A DNA stretch of 7,529 nucleotides from Bordetella parapertussis (GTDB lineage: Bacteria; Pseudomonadota; Gammaproteobacteria; Burkholderiales; CAIKXV01), in contig CAMDXD010000188.1 of the NCBI GenBank assembly GCA_945877995.1, forward strand, positions 1 through 7,529, read 5' to 3'. Below are positions 1 to 6,254 of the stretch, piece by piece. Each line of letters begins with the position of its first letter. Position 1 is the first letter of the stretch. A program made the position numbers and the translations under genes. The notes beneath the pieces are model-generated. The model worked only from the letters and a program-made list of their open reading frames with translations. It did no database searches and was not told where the DNA came from.

Positions 1-44
1 CGGCGCGGCAGCCGCGCTTTGAAGGCTGGAAGTGAGGTGCGCAT
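1..44 (-). CDS. Possible 5' end of a leftward gene cut by the window edge
   Basis: An ATG at 44-42 (minus strand) opens a frame that stays open to the window edge, giving about 14 residues that begin MRTSLPAFKARLPR. It lies roughly 55 bases downstream of the predicted transcription start of the leftward promoter at 105-133, a normal leader length. The ribosome binding site is weak: only a GAGA-like stretch precedes the ATG. The fragment is too short to name a family, and the true start may lie further left, outside the window. The call rests almost entirely on the promoter in front of it. Confidence 0.25.
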   Translation of the reverse strand, partial: MRTSLPAFKARLPR

Positions 45-84
45 CGCGGTCTCTACGAAAGATGACGTCTATCTTGCCGTCACT

Positions 85-100
85 TTGTTGCGGTGCACAA
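85..100. promoter_or_regulatory. Candidate operator with TGC-N3-GCA core
   Basis: The sequence TTGTTGCGGTGCACAA is an imperfect inverted repeat with a TGC-GGT-GCA core at 89-97. It lies directly downstream of the -10 box of the leftward promoter, over the predicted start of transcription, a usual place for a repressor operator. From memory, similar TGC/GCA inverted elements in phasin and other polyhydroxyalkanoate promoters are bound by PhaR-type repressors. The assignment to PhaR is inference only, and no PhaR or phasin gene is visible in the window. Confidence 0.3.
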
Positions 101-104
101 TCAC

Positions 105-133
105 AATGTAAGTTCTGCCAACCGCCTTGTCAA
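105..133 (-). promoter_or_regulatory. Leftward sigma70-type promoter
   Basis: Read on the minus strand, a perfect -35 hexamer TTGACA (133-128) is followed by a 17-base spacer and a -10 hexamer TACATT (110-105), which matches TATAAT at four of six positions. Transcription should start near position 98 and run out of the left edge. The local sequence is richer in A+T than the rest of the window, as expected for a promoter. An inverted TTGTC-N12-GACAA pair (127-131 and 144-148) overlaps the -35 box and could bind a regulator, but this is speculative. Confidence 0.5.
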
Positions 134-398
134 GGCCTTTCGAGACAAAAGCGTCCGGCGCGGCATACCGTGTATGTTGCTCCGCAACGTGCATGCCTGC
201 CGTAGCTGCGGAAATCGCCAGTGGACAATCAGGGGCCTGCAGCGGGGGGGGCGATGGATTTCGCCTGGAGGGCGCGTCCCGCCTGCGGCATCGCGCCCCC
301 GCTGAATGGCTGCGGGGTTTGGGGTACCTTCCAGCGTCGGGCGGTCGGCCGTGCTCGGCGCCCGCAGTCGACCGCCGCAGCATCGACAGAAGGACTCC
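134..398. other. Non-coding stretch upstream of the HIT gene
   Basis: About 265 bases with no reading frame I can support as a gene. It contains a short hairpin (GTTGC-TCC-GCAAC, 176-188) and a run of eight G at 244-251. Open frames crossing it on both strands have arginine- and proline-rich translations, as expected of shadow frames in GC-rich DNA. The promoter for the rightward HIT gene should lie here, but I find no convincing -35/-10 pair on the plus strand. Confidence 0.5.
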
Positions 399-737
399 AT
401 GGCAACCATTTTCGACAAGATCATCGCGCGCGAGATTCCCGCGGACATCGTCCACGAAGACGACCTCTGCCTGGCGTTTCGCGACATCAATCCGCAGGCG
501 CCGGTGCATGTGCTGCTGATCCCGAAGAAGCCGATCGTCAACCTGGCCGATGCGGCACCGGCCGACCAGGCACTGCTCGGCCACCTGATGATGGTCGCCC
601 CGGCGATCGCCGAGAAACTTGGCGTCGGCGGCGCGTTCCGGCTCAATGTCAACAATGGCGAAGCTGCCGGGCAGAGCGTGTTCCACCTGCACCTGCACAT
701 CCTCGGTGGCAGGCCTTTCGCCTGGCCCCCCGGCTGA
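399..737 (+). CDS. HinT-like histidine triad (HIT) nucleotide-binding protein
   Basis: This 112-residue protein is a complete HIT-domain protein of the HinT branch. Family members are cytoplasmic, usually dimeric purine nucleotide phosphoramidases that also hydrolyse aminoacyl-adenylates. The triad is visible as HLHLHILGG at residues 96-104, with His96, His98 and His100; by family knowledge the middle His98 is the nucleophile. The N-terminus MATIFDKIIAREIPADIVHED and the C-terminal AWPPG are typical of bacterial HinT, as is the length. The CxxC zinc site found near the N-terminus of some HIT proteins is absent. The open frame begins at 306, but the ATG at 399 is preferred because AGAAGGA (388-394) sits 4 bases upstream and the homologous part starts there. 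The AcuI-like gene follows after 40 bases, so the two may be co-transcribed. Confidence 0.93.
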   Translation: MATIFDKIIAREIPADIVHEDDLCLAFRDINPQAPVHVLLIPKKPIVNLADAAPADQALLGHLMMVAPAIAEKLGVGGAFRLNVNNGEAAGQSVFHLHLHILGGRPFAWPPG

Positions 738-777
738 GTAGATCCGGCTGCCGAAGACTCCATCGACGGGAAGAACC

Positions 778-1764
778 ATGTCCACATTCAAGGCGGTACG
801 GGTCAGCCAGGATGACAGCAAGGCCGTCAGCAGTGCGCTGGTCGATGCCACGATCGACGAACTCGCCGCCGGCGAGGTGGTCATCGCGTCGCGTTTCGCG
901 AGCATCAATTACAAGGATGCGCTCGCCGTCACCGGCCGCGGCCGCATCATGAGCCGCTTTCCATGCATCGCCGGCATCGATGTCGCGGGCGTGGTCGAGT
1001 CTTCGGCGGATTCGCGCTTCAAGCCCGGCGACCCGGTGTTCGTCAATGGCTTCGGGCTCGGGGTGAGACATGACGGCGGTTTTTCCGAGCGCGTGAGAGT
1101 GCCCGCCGACTGGGTGATTCCGGTGCCGCAGGGCATGACGTTGCTCGATGTGGGCACGATGGGCGTGGCCGGCTTCACCGCCGCGCTTGCGATCCACTTG
1201 ATGGAACTCAACGGGCTCGCGCCGGATGGTGGCCGGGTTCTGGTGAACGGGGCGACCGGTGGCTGCGGCAGCATCGGTATCGACATGCTGGCGCGCCGCG
1301 GCTACGAGGTGGTCGCGCTCACCGGCAAGCCGGCGTCGCGCGATTACCTGATGGACCTCGGCGCAACCGAGGTGCTCGTGCGTGGCGAGTTCGAGATGGG
1401 CAAGAAGGCTCTCGAGAAGGCGCAGTTTGCCGGTGCGCTGGATTGCGTCGGCGGTGAGCAACTCTCGTGGCTGACCCGATCGATGACCGAGCACGGCGTG
1501 ATCGGGGCCTTCGGCAATGCCGGCGGAGCAGACCTCGCGACCTCGGTGTTTCCGTTCATCCTGCGTGGGGTCCGGCTGATCGGCGTGAACTCGAATGCGA
1601 CGATGGCGGTGCGCCGGCAGGTGTGGGCGCGCGTGGCGACCGACCTGCGGCCGCGCCACCTCGATCGCATAGGCTTCCCGATCGCCCTCGACCAGGTGAT
1701 CGAGCACTGCTCACGCTCGGTCGACGGGAAGGTGCAGGGCCGGGCGATCGTCCACTACGGCTGA
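778..1764 (+). CDS. acuI: AcuI/YhdH-family NADPH-dependent acrylyl-CoA reductase
   Basis: This 328-residue protein belongs to the zinc-independent medium-chain dehydrogenase/reductase family, in the YhdH/AcuI branch. Characterised AcuI enzymes reduce acrylyl-CoA to propionyl-CoA with NADPH, detoxifying acrylyl-CoA and feeding propionate metabolism. The GroES-like N-terminal domain carries the family motif SINYKDALAVTG (42-53), then FPCIAGIDVAG (61-71). The Rossmann domain has the dinucleotide loop LVNGATGGCGSIG at 155-167, then the branch-typical DCVGG (222-226) and PFILRGVRLIGVNS (259-272). Length matches the family's usual 325-330 residues, and there is no zinc-binding cysteine cluster. The ATG at 778 follows a modest GGGAAG site (768-773). 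Substrate range varies in this branch, so acrylyl-CoA is the best guess rather than proven; a broader enoyl-CoA or quinone reductase role is possible. The neighbouring CoA genes on the other strand make a CoA-thioester substrate plausible. Confidence 0.85.
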   Translation: MSTFKAVRVSQDDSKAVSSALVDATIDELAAGEVVIASRFASINYKDALAVTGRGRIMSRFPCIAGIDVAGVVESSADSRFKPGDPVFVNGFGLGVRHDGGFSERVRVPADWVIPVPQGMTLLDVGTMGVAGFTAALAIHLMELNGLAPDGGRVLVNGATGGCGSIGIDMLARRGYEVVALTGKPASRDYLMDLGATEVLVRGEFEMGKKALEKAQFAGALDCVGGEQLSWLTRSMTEHGVIGAFGNAGGADLATSVFPFILRGVRLIGVNSNATMAVRRQVWARVATDLRPRHLDRIGFPIALDQVIEHCSRSVDGKVQGRAIVHYG

Positions 1765-1863
1765 ACCGGGTGGGGCTGATCGGGGGCTTGCCGGCAGGAA
1801 AGAACGCACGCAGCATACATCCCGCGCAGCCCTCCACCCCCCTCCCGAACGAAGGTCCCCGCC

Positions 1864-2847
1864 ATGAGCACGAAGCGTCCGTCCATACTGCCGATCCCGC
1901 TGCTGCTCGCTGTGGCCGCGATGCCTGCCGCGCCGGCGATCGCAGCCGATGCCTGGCCGAGCCGGCCCATCCGCCTTGTCGTACCGTTCGCGCCGGGCGG
2001 CGGGTCCGACGTCACCGGCCGCATCATCGGCCAGAAGCTGTCCGAGCTGATGGCGCAGTCGGTCGTGGTCGACAACCGGCCGGGTGCCGCGAGCATGCTC
2101 GGCACCGACGTGGTCGCGCGCGCCGCCGGCGATGGCTACACGCTGCTGCTCGCCGATCTCGCGCTCACCATCAACCCTGCCTACTTCGTGAAGCAGCCAC
2201 CGGCCGATCCGGTGAAGACGTTCACCGGCGTCGCACTGGTCGCCGAGACGCCGTACATCCTGATGGTGAACCCGGCGGTGCCGGCCACGACCGTCAAGGA
2301 CTTCCTCGCGCTGGCCAGGGCGCAGCCGGGCAAGCTGAACATCGGCTCCTCCGGCAACGGCGGCGGGCTGCACCTGACCCTCGAACTGTTCAAACTCAGG
2401 GCCGGGCTCGACCTCAACCATATTCCTTACAAGGGTGGCGGTCCGGCTGTGAATGATGCCGTCGCCGGGCAGATCCAGGGGACTTTCATCGGCATGGGCG
2501 GTTCGCTGCCCTATGTGCAGACGAAGCGGCTGCGGCCGCTCGCGGTGACCTCGGTGAAGCGCAGTGCCGCGCTGCCCGACGTGCCATCGATGACCGAACT
2601 CGGTTACGACGTGGTGGTGACCAACTGGTATGGCATAGTCGCGCCGTCGGCGACCCCGAAGACTGTCGTGCAACGGTTGTACGACGAGGTCGGCCGCGCG
2701 ATGGCGACCGCCGACGTGCGCGACAGGCTGCAGGCGACGGGGCTGGAACCCGCGACGCAGGCGCCCGGCCAGTTCCAGCGGATGATCGAGTCCGAGGCCA
2801 AGCGCTGGCGACAGACCATCCGCGACGCCCGCATACCGACCGAATAG
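1864..2847 (+). CDS. Bug/TctC-family periplasmic solute-binding protein (first copy)
   Basis: This 327-residue protein is a tripartite tricarboxylate transporter substrate-binding protein (Bug family). Such proteins bind small carboxylates in the periplasm and deliver them to a TctA/TctB membrane complex or act as sensors. A Sec signal peptide spans residues 1-27: basic MSTKRPS, a hydrophobic core and AIA before the cut. The mature protein begins with the family block WPSRPIRLVVPFAPGG, followed by SDVTGR (48-53), VVVDNRPGA (67-75), DGYTLL (90-95), GSSGNGG (161-167) and IPYKGG (187-192). Ligand loops of the family lie near the PFAPGGGSD segment. GAAGGT (1851-1856) is 7 bases before the ATG. 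The gene lies 99 bases after acuI on the same strand and no TctA/TctB gene is visible, so the transporter partner must be elsewhere. The ligand cannot be deduced. Confidence 0.93.
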   Translation: MSTKRPSILPIPLLLAVAAMPAAPAIAADAWPSRPIRLVVPFAPGGGSDVTGRIIGQKLSELMAQSVVVDNRPGAASMLGTDVVARAAGDGYTLLLADLALTINPAYFVKQPPADPVKTFTGVALVAETPYILMVNPAVPATTVKDFLALARAQPGKLNIGSSGNGGGLHLTLELFKLRAGLDLNHIPYKGGGPAVNDAVAGQIQGTFIGMGGSLPYVQTKRLRPLAVTSVKRSAALPDVPSMTELGYDVVVTNWYGIVAPSATPKTVVQRLYDEVGRAMATADVRDRLQATGLEPATQAPGQFQRMIESEAKRWRQTIRDARIPTE

Positions 2848-2857
2848 GCCACTCAAG

Positions 2858-2901
2858 ATCCGGGTCTGACCCCGTGGCCACAATCCGGGTCAGACCCGGG
2901 T
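2858..2901. terminator. Strong hairpin between convergent genes, likely two-way terminator
   Basis: The 13-base arm at 2860-2872 (CCGGGTCTGACCC) is perfectly complementary to 2887-2899 (GGGTCAGACCCGG). A G-U and an A-U pair (2859/2900 and 2858/2901) extend the stem, and the 14-base loop holds the 8-base palindrome GTGGCCAC (2874-2881). It lies between the stop codons of two convergent Bug genes (2847 and 2922), where a bidirectional terminator is expected. There is no T tract on either side, so it is not a textbook intrinsic terminator; it could act with Rho, protect 3' ends, or simply be a repeat element. Confidence 0.5.
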
Positions 2902-2913
2902 GTCAGACCCGGG
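2860..2913. repeat. Cluster of GGGTCWGACCC palindromic repeats
   Basis: Three related units fill most of the 74-base gap. GGGTCTGACCC lies at 2862-2872 and GGGTCAGACCC at 2887-2897, each a 5-bp inverted repeat around one base. A third, partial copy is seen as GTCAGACCCGGG, present at 2889-2900 and again at 2902-2913 with a 13-base period. A run of eight G (2911-2918) closes the cluster just before the stop codon of the leftward Bug gene. I recall similar GGGTCAGACCC-type motifs as dispersed intergenic repeats in Proteobacteria, sometimes near REP-associated transposases; no transposase is present here and the link is inference. Confidence 0.6.
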
Positions 2914-2921
2914 GGGGGCGG

Positions 2922-3893
2922 CTACTCGACCGGGGGAATGCCGGACTCCTTCACGAGCTTCATCATCGCGTCGACTTCGCTGCGCATGTGCGCGGCGAAC
3001 TGCTCCGGGGTGCCGCCAGCGATGTCGAGTCCGGCTTCGATCAGGCGCGGCCGCACGTCGGGTGCGTTCAATGCCTTGTTCCAGTCGGCGCTGATCTGCG
3101 CCGTCAGCGCGGCGGGCATGCCGGCTGGCCCGGCGGTACCCATCCAGCTGGTGAACGTGAACCCGGGCAGCCCGGACTCGATCACGGTAGGGATGTCGGG
3201 CGCCGACGCGGACCGCTTCGCGCTGGTCATGGCCAGCGGGCGTACGCGCCCGCCGCGCAGGTGGGGAAGGGCTTCCGGCAGTGGCTGGAAGGTGAGGTCG
3301 ATCTGGCCGCTGATCAGGTCGACCAGCGCCGGTGCGCCACCCTTGTAGGCGATGTGCGTCATCTTGGTGCCGGTCATGCTGCTGAACAGTTCAGCAGCCA
3401 GATGCAGCACGCCGCCCGAACCGGCAGACCCGTAGTTGAGTCCACCCGGTTTCGCCTTCGCCAGCGCGATCAACTCCTTGATGTTGCGCGCCTCGACCTT
3501 CGGGTTGACGAGCACGATCTGCGGCTGGAACACCAGCAGCGTGACCGGGGTCAGGTCCTTCAGCGGGTTGTACGGCATCTTCGTGTACAGCGCGAGGTTG
3601 GTGCCGAGGCCACCCTGGCTGCTGACCAGCAGCGTGTAGCCGTCCGGGATCGACGCGGCGACAAGCGCCCCTGCGATATGGCTGGCCGCGCCCGGCCGGT
3701 TGTCGACCACGACTGGCCGGCCGTATGCGCCCGCGAGCGCCTGGGCCACCGTACGCCCGACCAGGTCCACGCTGCCCCCGGCAGCGAAGCCGATGACCAC
3801 GCGCACTGGCTTGGACGGGTACTGTTGTGCGGCCGCGCCGGCCGACGCAGCAACGAGCAACAGGGGCAATACACGCTTGCAGTACGCGTTCAT
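2922..3893 (-). CDS. Bug/TctC-family periplasmic solute-binding protein (second copy)
   Basis: This 323-residue Bug protein is a divergent paralogue of the one at 1864-2847. The signal peptide covers residues 1-22 (MNAYCKR, hydrophobic stretch, GAAA before QQ). Family blocks follow in order: YPSKPVRVVIGFAAGGSVDL (25-44), VVVDNRPGA (61-69), DGYTLL (84-89), GSAGSGG (155-161), IAYKGGAPA (181-189) and the C-terminal GIPPVE. The proline of the usual PFAPGG loop is replaced, giving GFAAGG, so ligand preference may differ from the first copy. The ATG is 11 bases downstream of the acyl-CoA synthetase stop, and its AAAGG site (3905-3901) touches that stop codon, so the two genes almost certainly share a transcript. 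This ties the protein to uptake of the acid activated by the synthetase or CoA-transferase. No membrane transporter subunit is present. The open frame extends far upstream in the synthetase region, but the signal peptide fixes the start. Confidence 0.93.
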   Translation of the reverse strand: MNAYCKRVLPLLLVAASAGAAAQQYPSKPVRVVIGFAAGGSVDLVGRTVAQALAGAYGRPVVVDNRPGAASHIAGALVAASIPDGYTLLVSSQGGLGTNLALYTKMPYNPLKDLTPVTLLVFQPQIVLVNPKVEARNIKELIALAKAKPGGLNYGSAGSGGVLHLAAELFSSMTGTKMTHIAYKGGAPALVDLISGQIDLTFQPLPEALPHLRGGRVRPLAMTSAKRSASAPDIPTVIESGLPGFTFTSWMGTAGPAGMPAALTAQISADWNKALNAPDVRPRLIEAGLDIAGGTPEQFAAHMRSEVDAMMKLVKESGIPPVE

Positions 3894-3904
3894 GGGCGGA
3901 CCTT

Positions 3905-6073
3905 TCAGGCTGGTTTGGAAACGTTCCTGCGCAGTACGATGCGCGCGTCGACGATGGACTGGCCAGCGCCATGCGCGATCACCGGGTTGAGGTCGATCTC
4001 GGCGATCTGCGGATACCGTTCGTGGACGCGGGACAGGCGCACCAGCAAGTCTGCCAGCGCGGCGCGATCGACCGGAGCGGCGCCGCGCACGCCGTCGAGT
4101 ACCGACGGATGCTTCAGGCTGCCGATCATGTCTAGTGCGTCGTCCGTCGTCAGCGGCCGCGCGCGGAACACGACGTCTCCGATCACCTCGACGAACACGC
4201 CGCCCAGGCCGAACAGCATCACGGGGCCATGCTGAGGGTCGTCGGTGATGCCGATGATGAACTCGGTGCCGCGCGGGGCCATCGGCGTCACCAGCATGCC
4301 TTCGAGGCGTGCGCCGGGACAGTAGGACTCGGCGCTTGCCGCGATCTTGCGCCAGCCGTCGGTCAGCGCGCCTGCGCCCTGCAGGCCGAGCAGCACACCC
4401 TGCGCCTCCGACTTGTGCAGGATGTCGGCAGAGACGACCTTCATTGCCAGCCGTGAGTCTCCGAAACGGACGATGGCGGCAGCCACGTCGTCGACGCTGC
4501 GCAGCAGCAGGTGGCCGGGCATCACGATGCCGCAGGCGATGAGCAGGTCGCGCGCCTCGGTCTCCAGCAGGTCGCGGCCCGCGGCCATCGCCGCATCGAT
4601 GATGCTTGCCGCCTCCGGCACCGCGCGCGGCACGGCTGCCGCGGCAGGCGCGACAGCGTTGCGTGCGCGGGCTGCAGAGGCATCGGCTGCGCTGGCGAGG
4701 CATTGCACCGCGACCTCGACATGGCGTTGGAAGGGTACGCCGGCCTCGCGCAGGATGCGCAGCGACTGCGTCTTGAGGTCGGCATAGTGGCTCTGCACGA
4801 TCACCGGCTTGCCGTACTCGCGCATCATCGCGCCCAGTTCGGCGCAGACCGCGTGCTCGGCCGGTGCTGCCTGCTCGCCGAAGCGATCGGCATAGCCCCC
4901 GAGCAGGCCGACGATCAGCACCGCGTCGATCGCCGGATCCTCGAGGATCGCGCGCACGATCGGGCCGTAGTACTCGGCGCGCGGATCGGTGCCGCCCCCG
5001 GCATCGACCGGGTTGTCGATCGCGGTGGCATTGGGCACGACCGCATGGATGCGCGCCTGCGTCTCCTGCGACAGCTGCGCGAGCACCAGCCCCTGCTCGA
5101 CCAGCGCATCGGCAGCCACGGTGATCGGCCCGCCGCCTTCGGAGACGACCGCGACGCGGCGGCCGCGCATCGGCGGGAACAGGCTCAGCGCCTCGGCGAC
5201 CGGATACAGGTGGTACAGGCGCTCGACCACGGTGACGCCGGACTGCCGGAGCGCGCCGCGGTTGATCGCGTAGGCGCCGGCGAGCGAGCCGCTGTGGGAC
5301 TTCGCGGCACGCTTGCCTTCGCTGGTACGTCCCGCGACGTACATCACCACCGGCTTCTTCTGCGTGGTGCGGCGCGCGACCTCGCGGAAGGCGGCTGCGT
5401 TCTTGAATCCCTCGAGGTAGAGCATCACCGCGGAGACGGCCGGATCCTCGCCCAGGCACTCCAGGTACTCATGGAACTCGATGTCCGCCTGGTTCCCGAC
5501 GCTGAGCATCGTGTTGATGCCCATGAAGCCATGCGTGCGCGCCTGCATCACGATCGAGGTGACGCAATTGGCCGAGTTCGACAGCAGGCCGAGCGGGCCG
5601 CGCGGGATGTCGGGCAGGCCCCAGGCGTTGCAGCCGAGGCGGGCGCTGAACATGCCGTTGGTGTTCGGGCCGATCAGGCGCACGCCGTAGTGTCTCGCCA
5701 GCGCCACGACTTCGTCCTCGAGGATGCGGCCCTGCTCGCCGATCTCGCTGAAGCCGGCAGCGAGCAGGATCGCGCCCTTCACCTTGCGCCGGCCGCATTC
5801 TTCGATCACCGCCTTGACGGTGTGCGCAGCGGTGCACACCACGGCCATATCGAGCTCGCCCGGTGCATCGGTGATCGATGGATAGGCGGTAAAGCCGAGG
5901 ATTTCCGTCTCGCGCGGGTTGATAGGGATGATCGTGCCGGCGTACCCGTCGGCGACCAGCGACTGGATCGCGCGGTTGCCGCGCTTGACCGGGTCCTTCG
6001 AGGCGCCGACGATCAGGATCGAGCGCGGATTGAGGATGCGGTCGAGATAGTGTTCAGGCTGTGGCGCTGGCAA
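3905..6073 (-). CDS. ADP-forming acyl-CoA synthetase (acetate--CoA ligase family, fused alpha-beta)
   Basis: With the proposed TTG start this is a 722-residue cytoplasmic enzyme of the ADP-forming acyl-CoA synthetase/NDP-forming ligase superfamily, which makes an acyl-CoA from acid, CoA and ATP through phospho-enzyme steps. Domains in order: CoA-binding Rossmann domain (about 8-135, RSILIVGAS at 17-25), a succinyl-CoA-ligase-like domain containing SHSGSLAG (259-266) whose His260 matches the family's phosphorylated histidine, a third domain from about 305 (SEGGGP, 311-316) to 455, an alanine-rich linker (458-490), and an ATP-grasp domain (about 495-715) with KVVSADILHKSE (545-556), FGLGGVFVEV (621-630) and EIDLNPV (692-698). 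The open frame reaches 6238, but the upstream 55 residues look non-coding; TTG at 6073 has GGAGGA (6087-6082) 8 bases before it, and the family's N-terminus aligns from there. The second-domain loop usually written SQSG reads SNSAN (165-169). Substrate unknown. Confidence 0.9.
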   Translation of the reverse strand: MPAPQPEHYLDRILNPRSILIVGASKDPVKRGNRAIQSLVADGYAGTIIPINPRETEILGFTAYPSITDAPGELDMAVVCTAAHTVKAVIEECGRRKVKGAILLAAGFSEIGEQGRILEDEVVALARHYGVRLIGPNTNGMFSARLGCNAWGLPDIPRGPLGLLSNSANCVTSIVMQARTHGFMGINTMLSVGNQADIEFHEYLECLGEDPAVSAVMLYLEGFKNAAAFREVARRTTQKKPVVMYVAGRTSEGKRAAKSHSGSLAGAYAINRGALRQSGVTVVERLYHLYPVAEALSLFPPMRGRRVAVVSEGGGPITVAADALVEQGLVLAQLSQETQARIHAVVPNATAIDNPVDAGGGTDPRAEYYGPIVRAILEDPAIDAVLIVGLLGGYADRFGEQAAPAEHAVCAELGAMMREYGKPVIVQSHYADLKTQSLRILREAGVPFQRHVEVAVQCLASAADASAARARNAVAPAAAAVPRAVPEAASIIDAAMAAGRDLLETEARDLLIACGIVMPGHLLLRSVDDVAAAIVRFGDSRLAMKVVSADILHKSEAQGVLLGLQGAGALTDGWRKIAASAESYCPGARLEGMLVTPMAPRGTEFIIGITDDPQHGPVMLFGLGGVFVEVIGDVVFRARPLTTDDALDMIGSLKHPSVLDGVRGAAPVDRAALADLLVRLSRVHERYPQIAEIDLNPVIAHGAGQSIVDARIVLRRNVSKPA

Positions 6074-6081
6074 GACGGTGA

Positions 6082-6087
6082 TCCTCC
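6082..6087 (-). promoter_or_regulatory. Ribosome binding site that decides a TTG start for the synthetase
   Basis: GGAGGA on the minus strand lies 8 bases before TTG (6073-6071). No ATG or GTG in the right frame is close to it; the in-frame ATG codons upstream (6238 and 6217) lie over 130 bases from it and would add residues unlike the family. TTG is therefore the likely start, which may lower translation relative to the neighbouring genes. Confidence 0.65.
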
Positions 6088-6122
6088 GGAGGGCTACCGA
6101 TGCAGTGTAATCATGATGTGCC

Positions 6123-6230
6123 TCAGGTTCCAGTCGAGCGGTCCGCCGGGGACAGCGTGCGCACGATGCCGCCGACCTCCTCGAGCCGCTGCCGGAAGGA
6201 AGCATCGATCCAGCCATTGAGTATTTCCAT
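6123..6230 (-). CDS. Possible 35-residue small protein after the CoA-transferase
   Basis: In the 181-base gap between the CoA-transferase stop and the synthetase start, an ATG at 6230 opens a 35-residue frame (begins MEILNGWIDASFRQRLEEVG, ends with TGA at 6125-6123). It has a balanced composition, mostly G or C at third codon positions, and a plausible amphipathic helix FRQRLEEVGGIV, unlike the arginine/serine-rich overlapping frame. It is in the same frame as the CoA-transferase and separated from it by that gene's TGA plus eight sense codons, so it could be a remnant of a longer C-terminus. There is no clear ribosome binding site. I do not recognise a family. Confidence 0.25.
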   Translation of the reverse strand: MEILNGWIDASFRQRLEEVGGIVRTLSPADRSTGT

Positions 6231-6254
6231 CCGGTCAAGAATGTACGGGCCTGC

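Noticed and set aside
69..191. A leftward frame ending near 69 whose last 41 codons (from an ATG near 191) look somewhat protein-like
   Set aside because: It overlaps the TTGACA/TACATT promoter and the TGC-N3-GCA element, has no ribosome binding site, and matches no family I know.
244..251. Run of eight G, considered as a phase-variation tract
   Set aside because: It is outside any supported gene and promoter spacer; a second G8 run at 2911-2918 is also intergenic. Such tracts can also be sequencing errors.
649..1707. A 352-codon leftward open frame opposite acuI
   Set aside because: No family motifs and shadow-like composition; the plus strand carries a full-length conserved reductase with a known motif order.
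1711..2883. A 390-codon leftward open frame opposite the first Bug gene
   Set aside because: Arg/His/Gly-rich shadow of a well-conserved Bug protein; it also crosses the hairpin repeat.
4936..4949. A perfect 14-base palindrome GATCCTCGAGGATC
   Set aside because: It lies inside the synthetase coding sequence and encodes ordinary family residues. About one such palindrome per 16 kb is expected by chance, so it needs no special explanation.
6105..6140. A weak promoter-like pair (TGGAAC, 17 bases, TACACT) on the minus strand before the synthetase
   Set aside because: Only three of six and four of six matches to consensus; not enough to claim a separate promoter.
4511..6220. A 569-codon rightward open frame opposite the acyl-CoA synthetase
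   Set aside because: Its translation is rich in Arg, His, Asp and Ala with no recognisable domain, while the opposite strand encodes a complete conserved enzyme. Long antisense frames are common in GC-rich codon usage.
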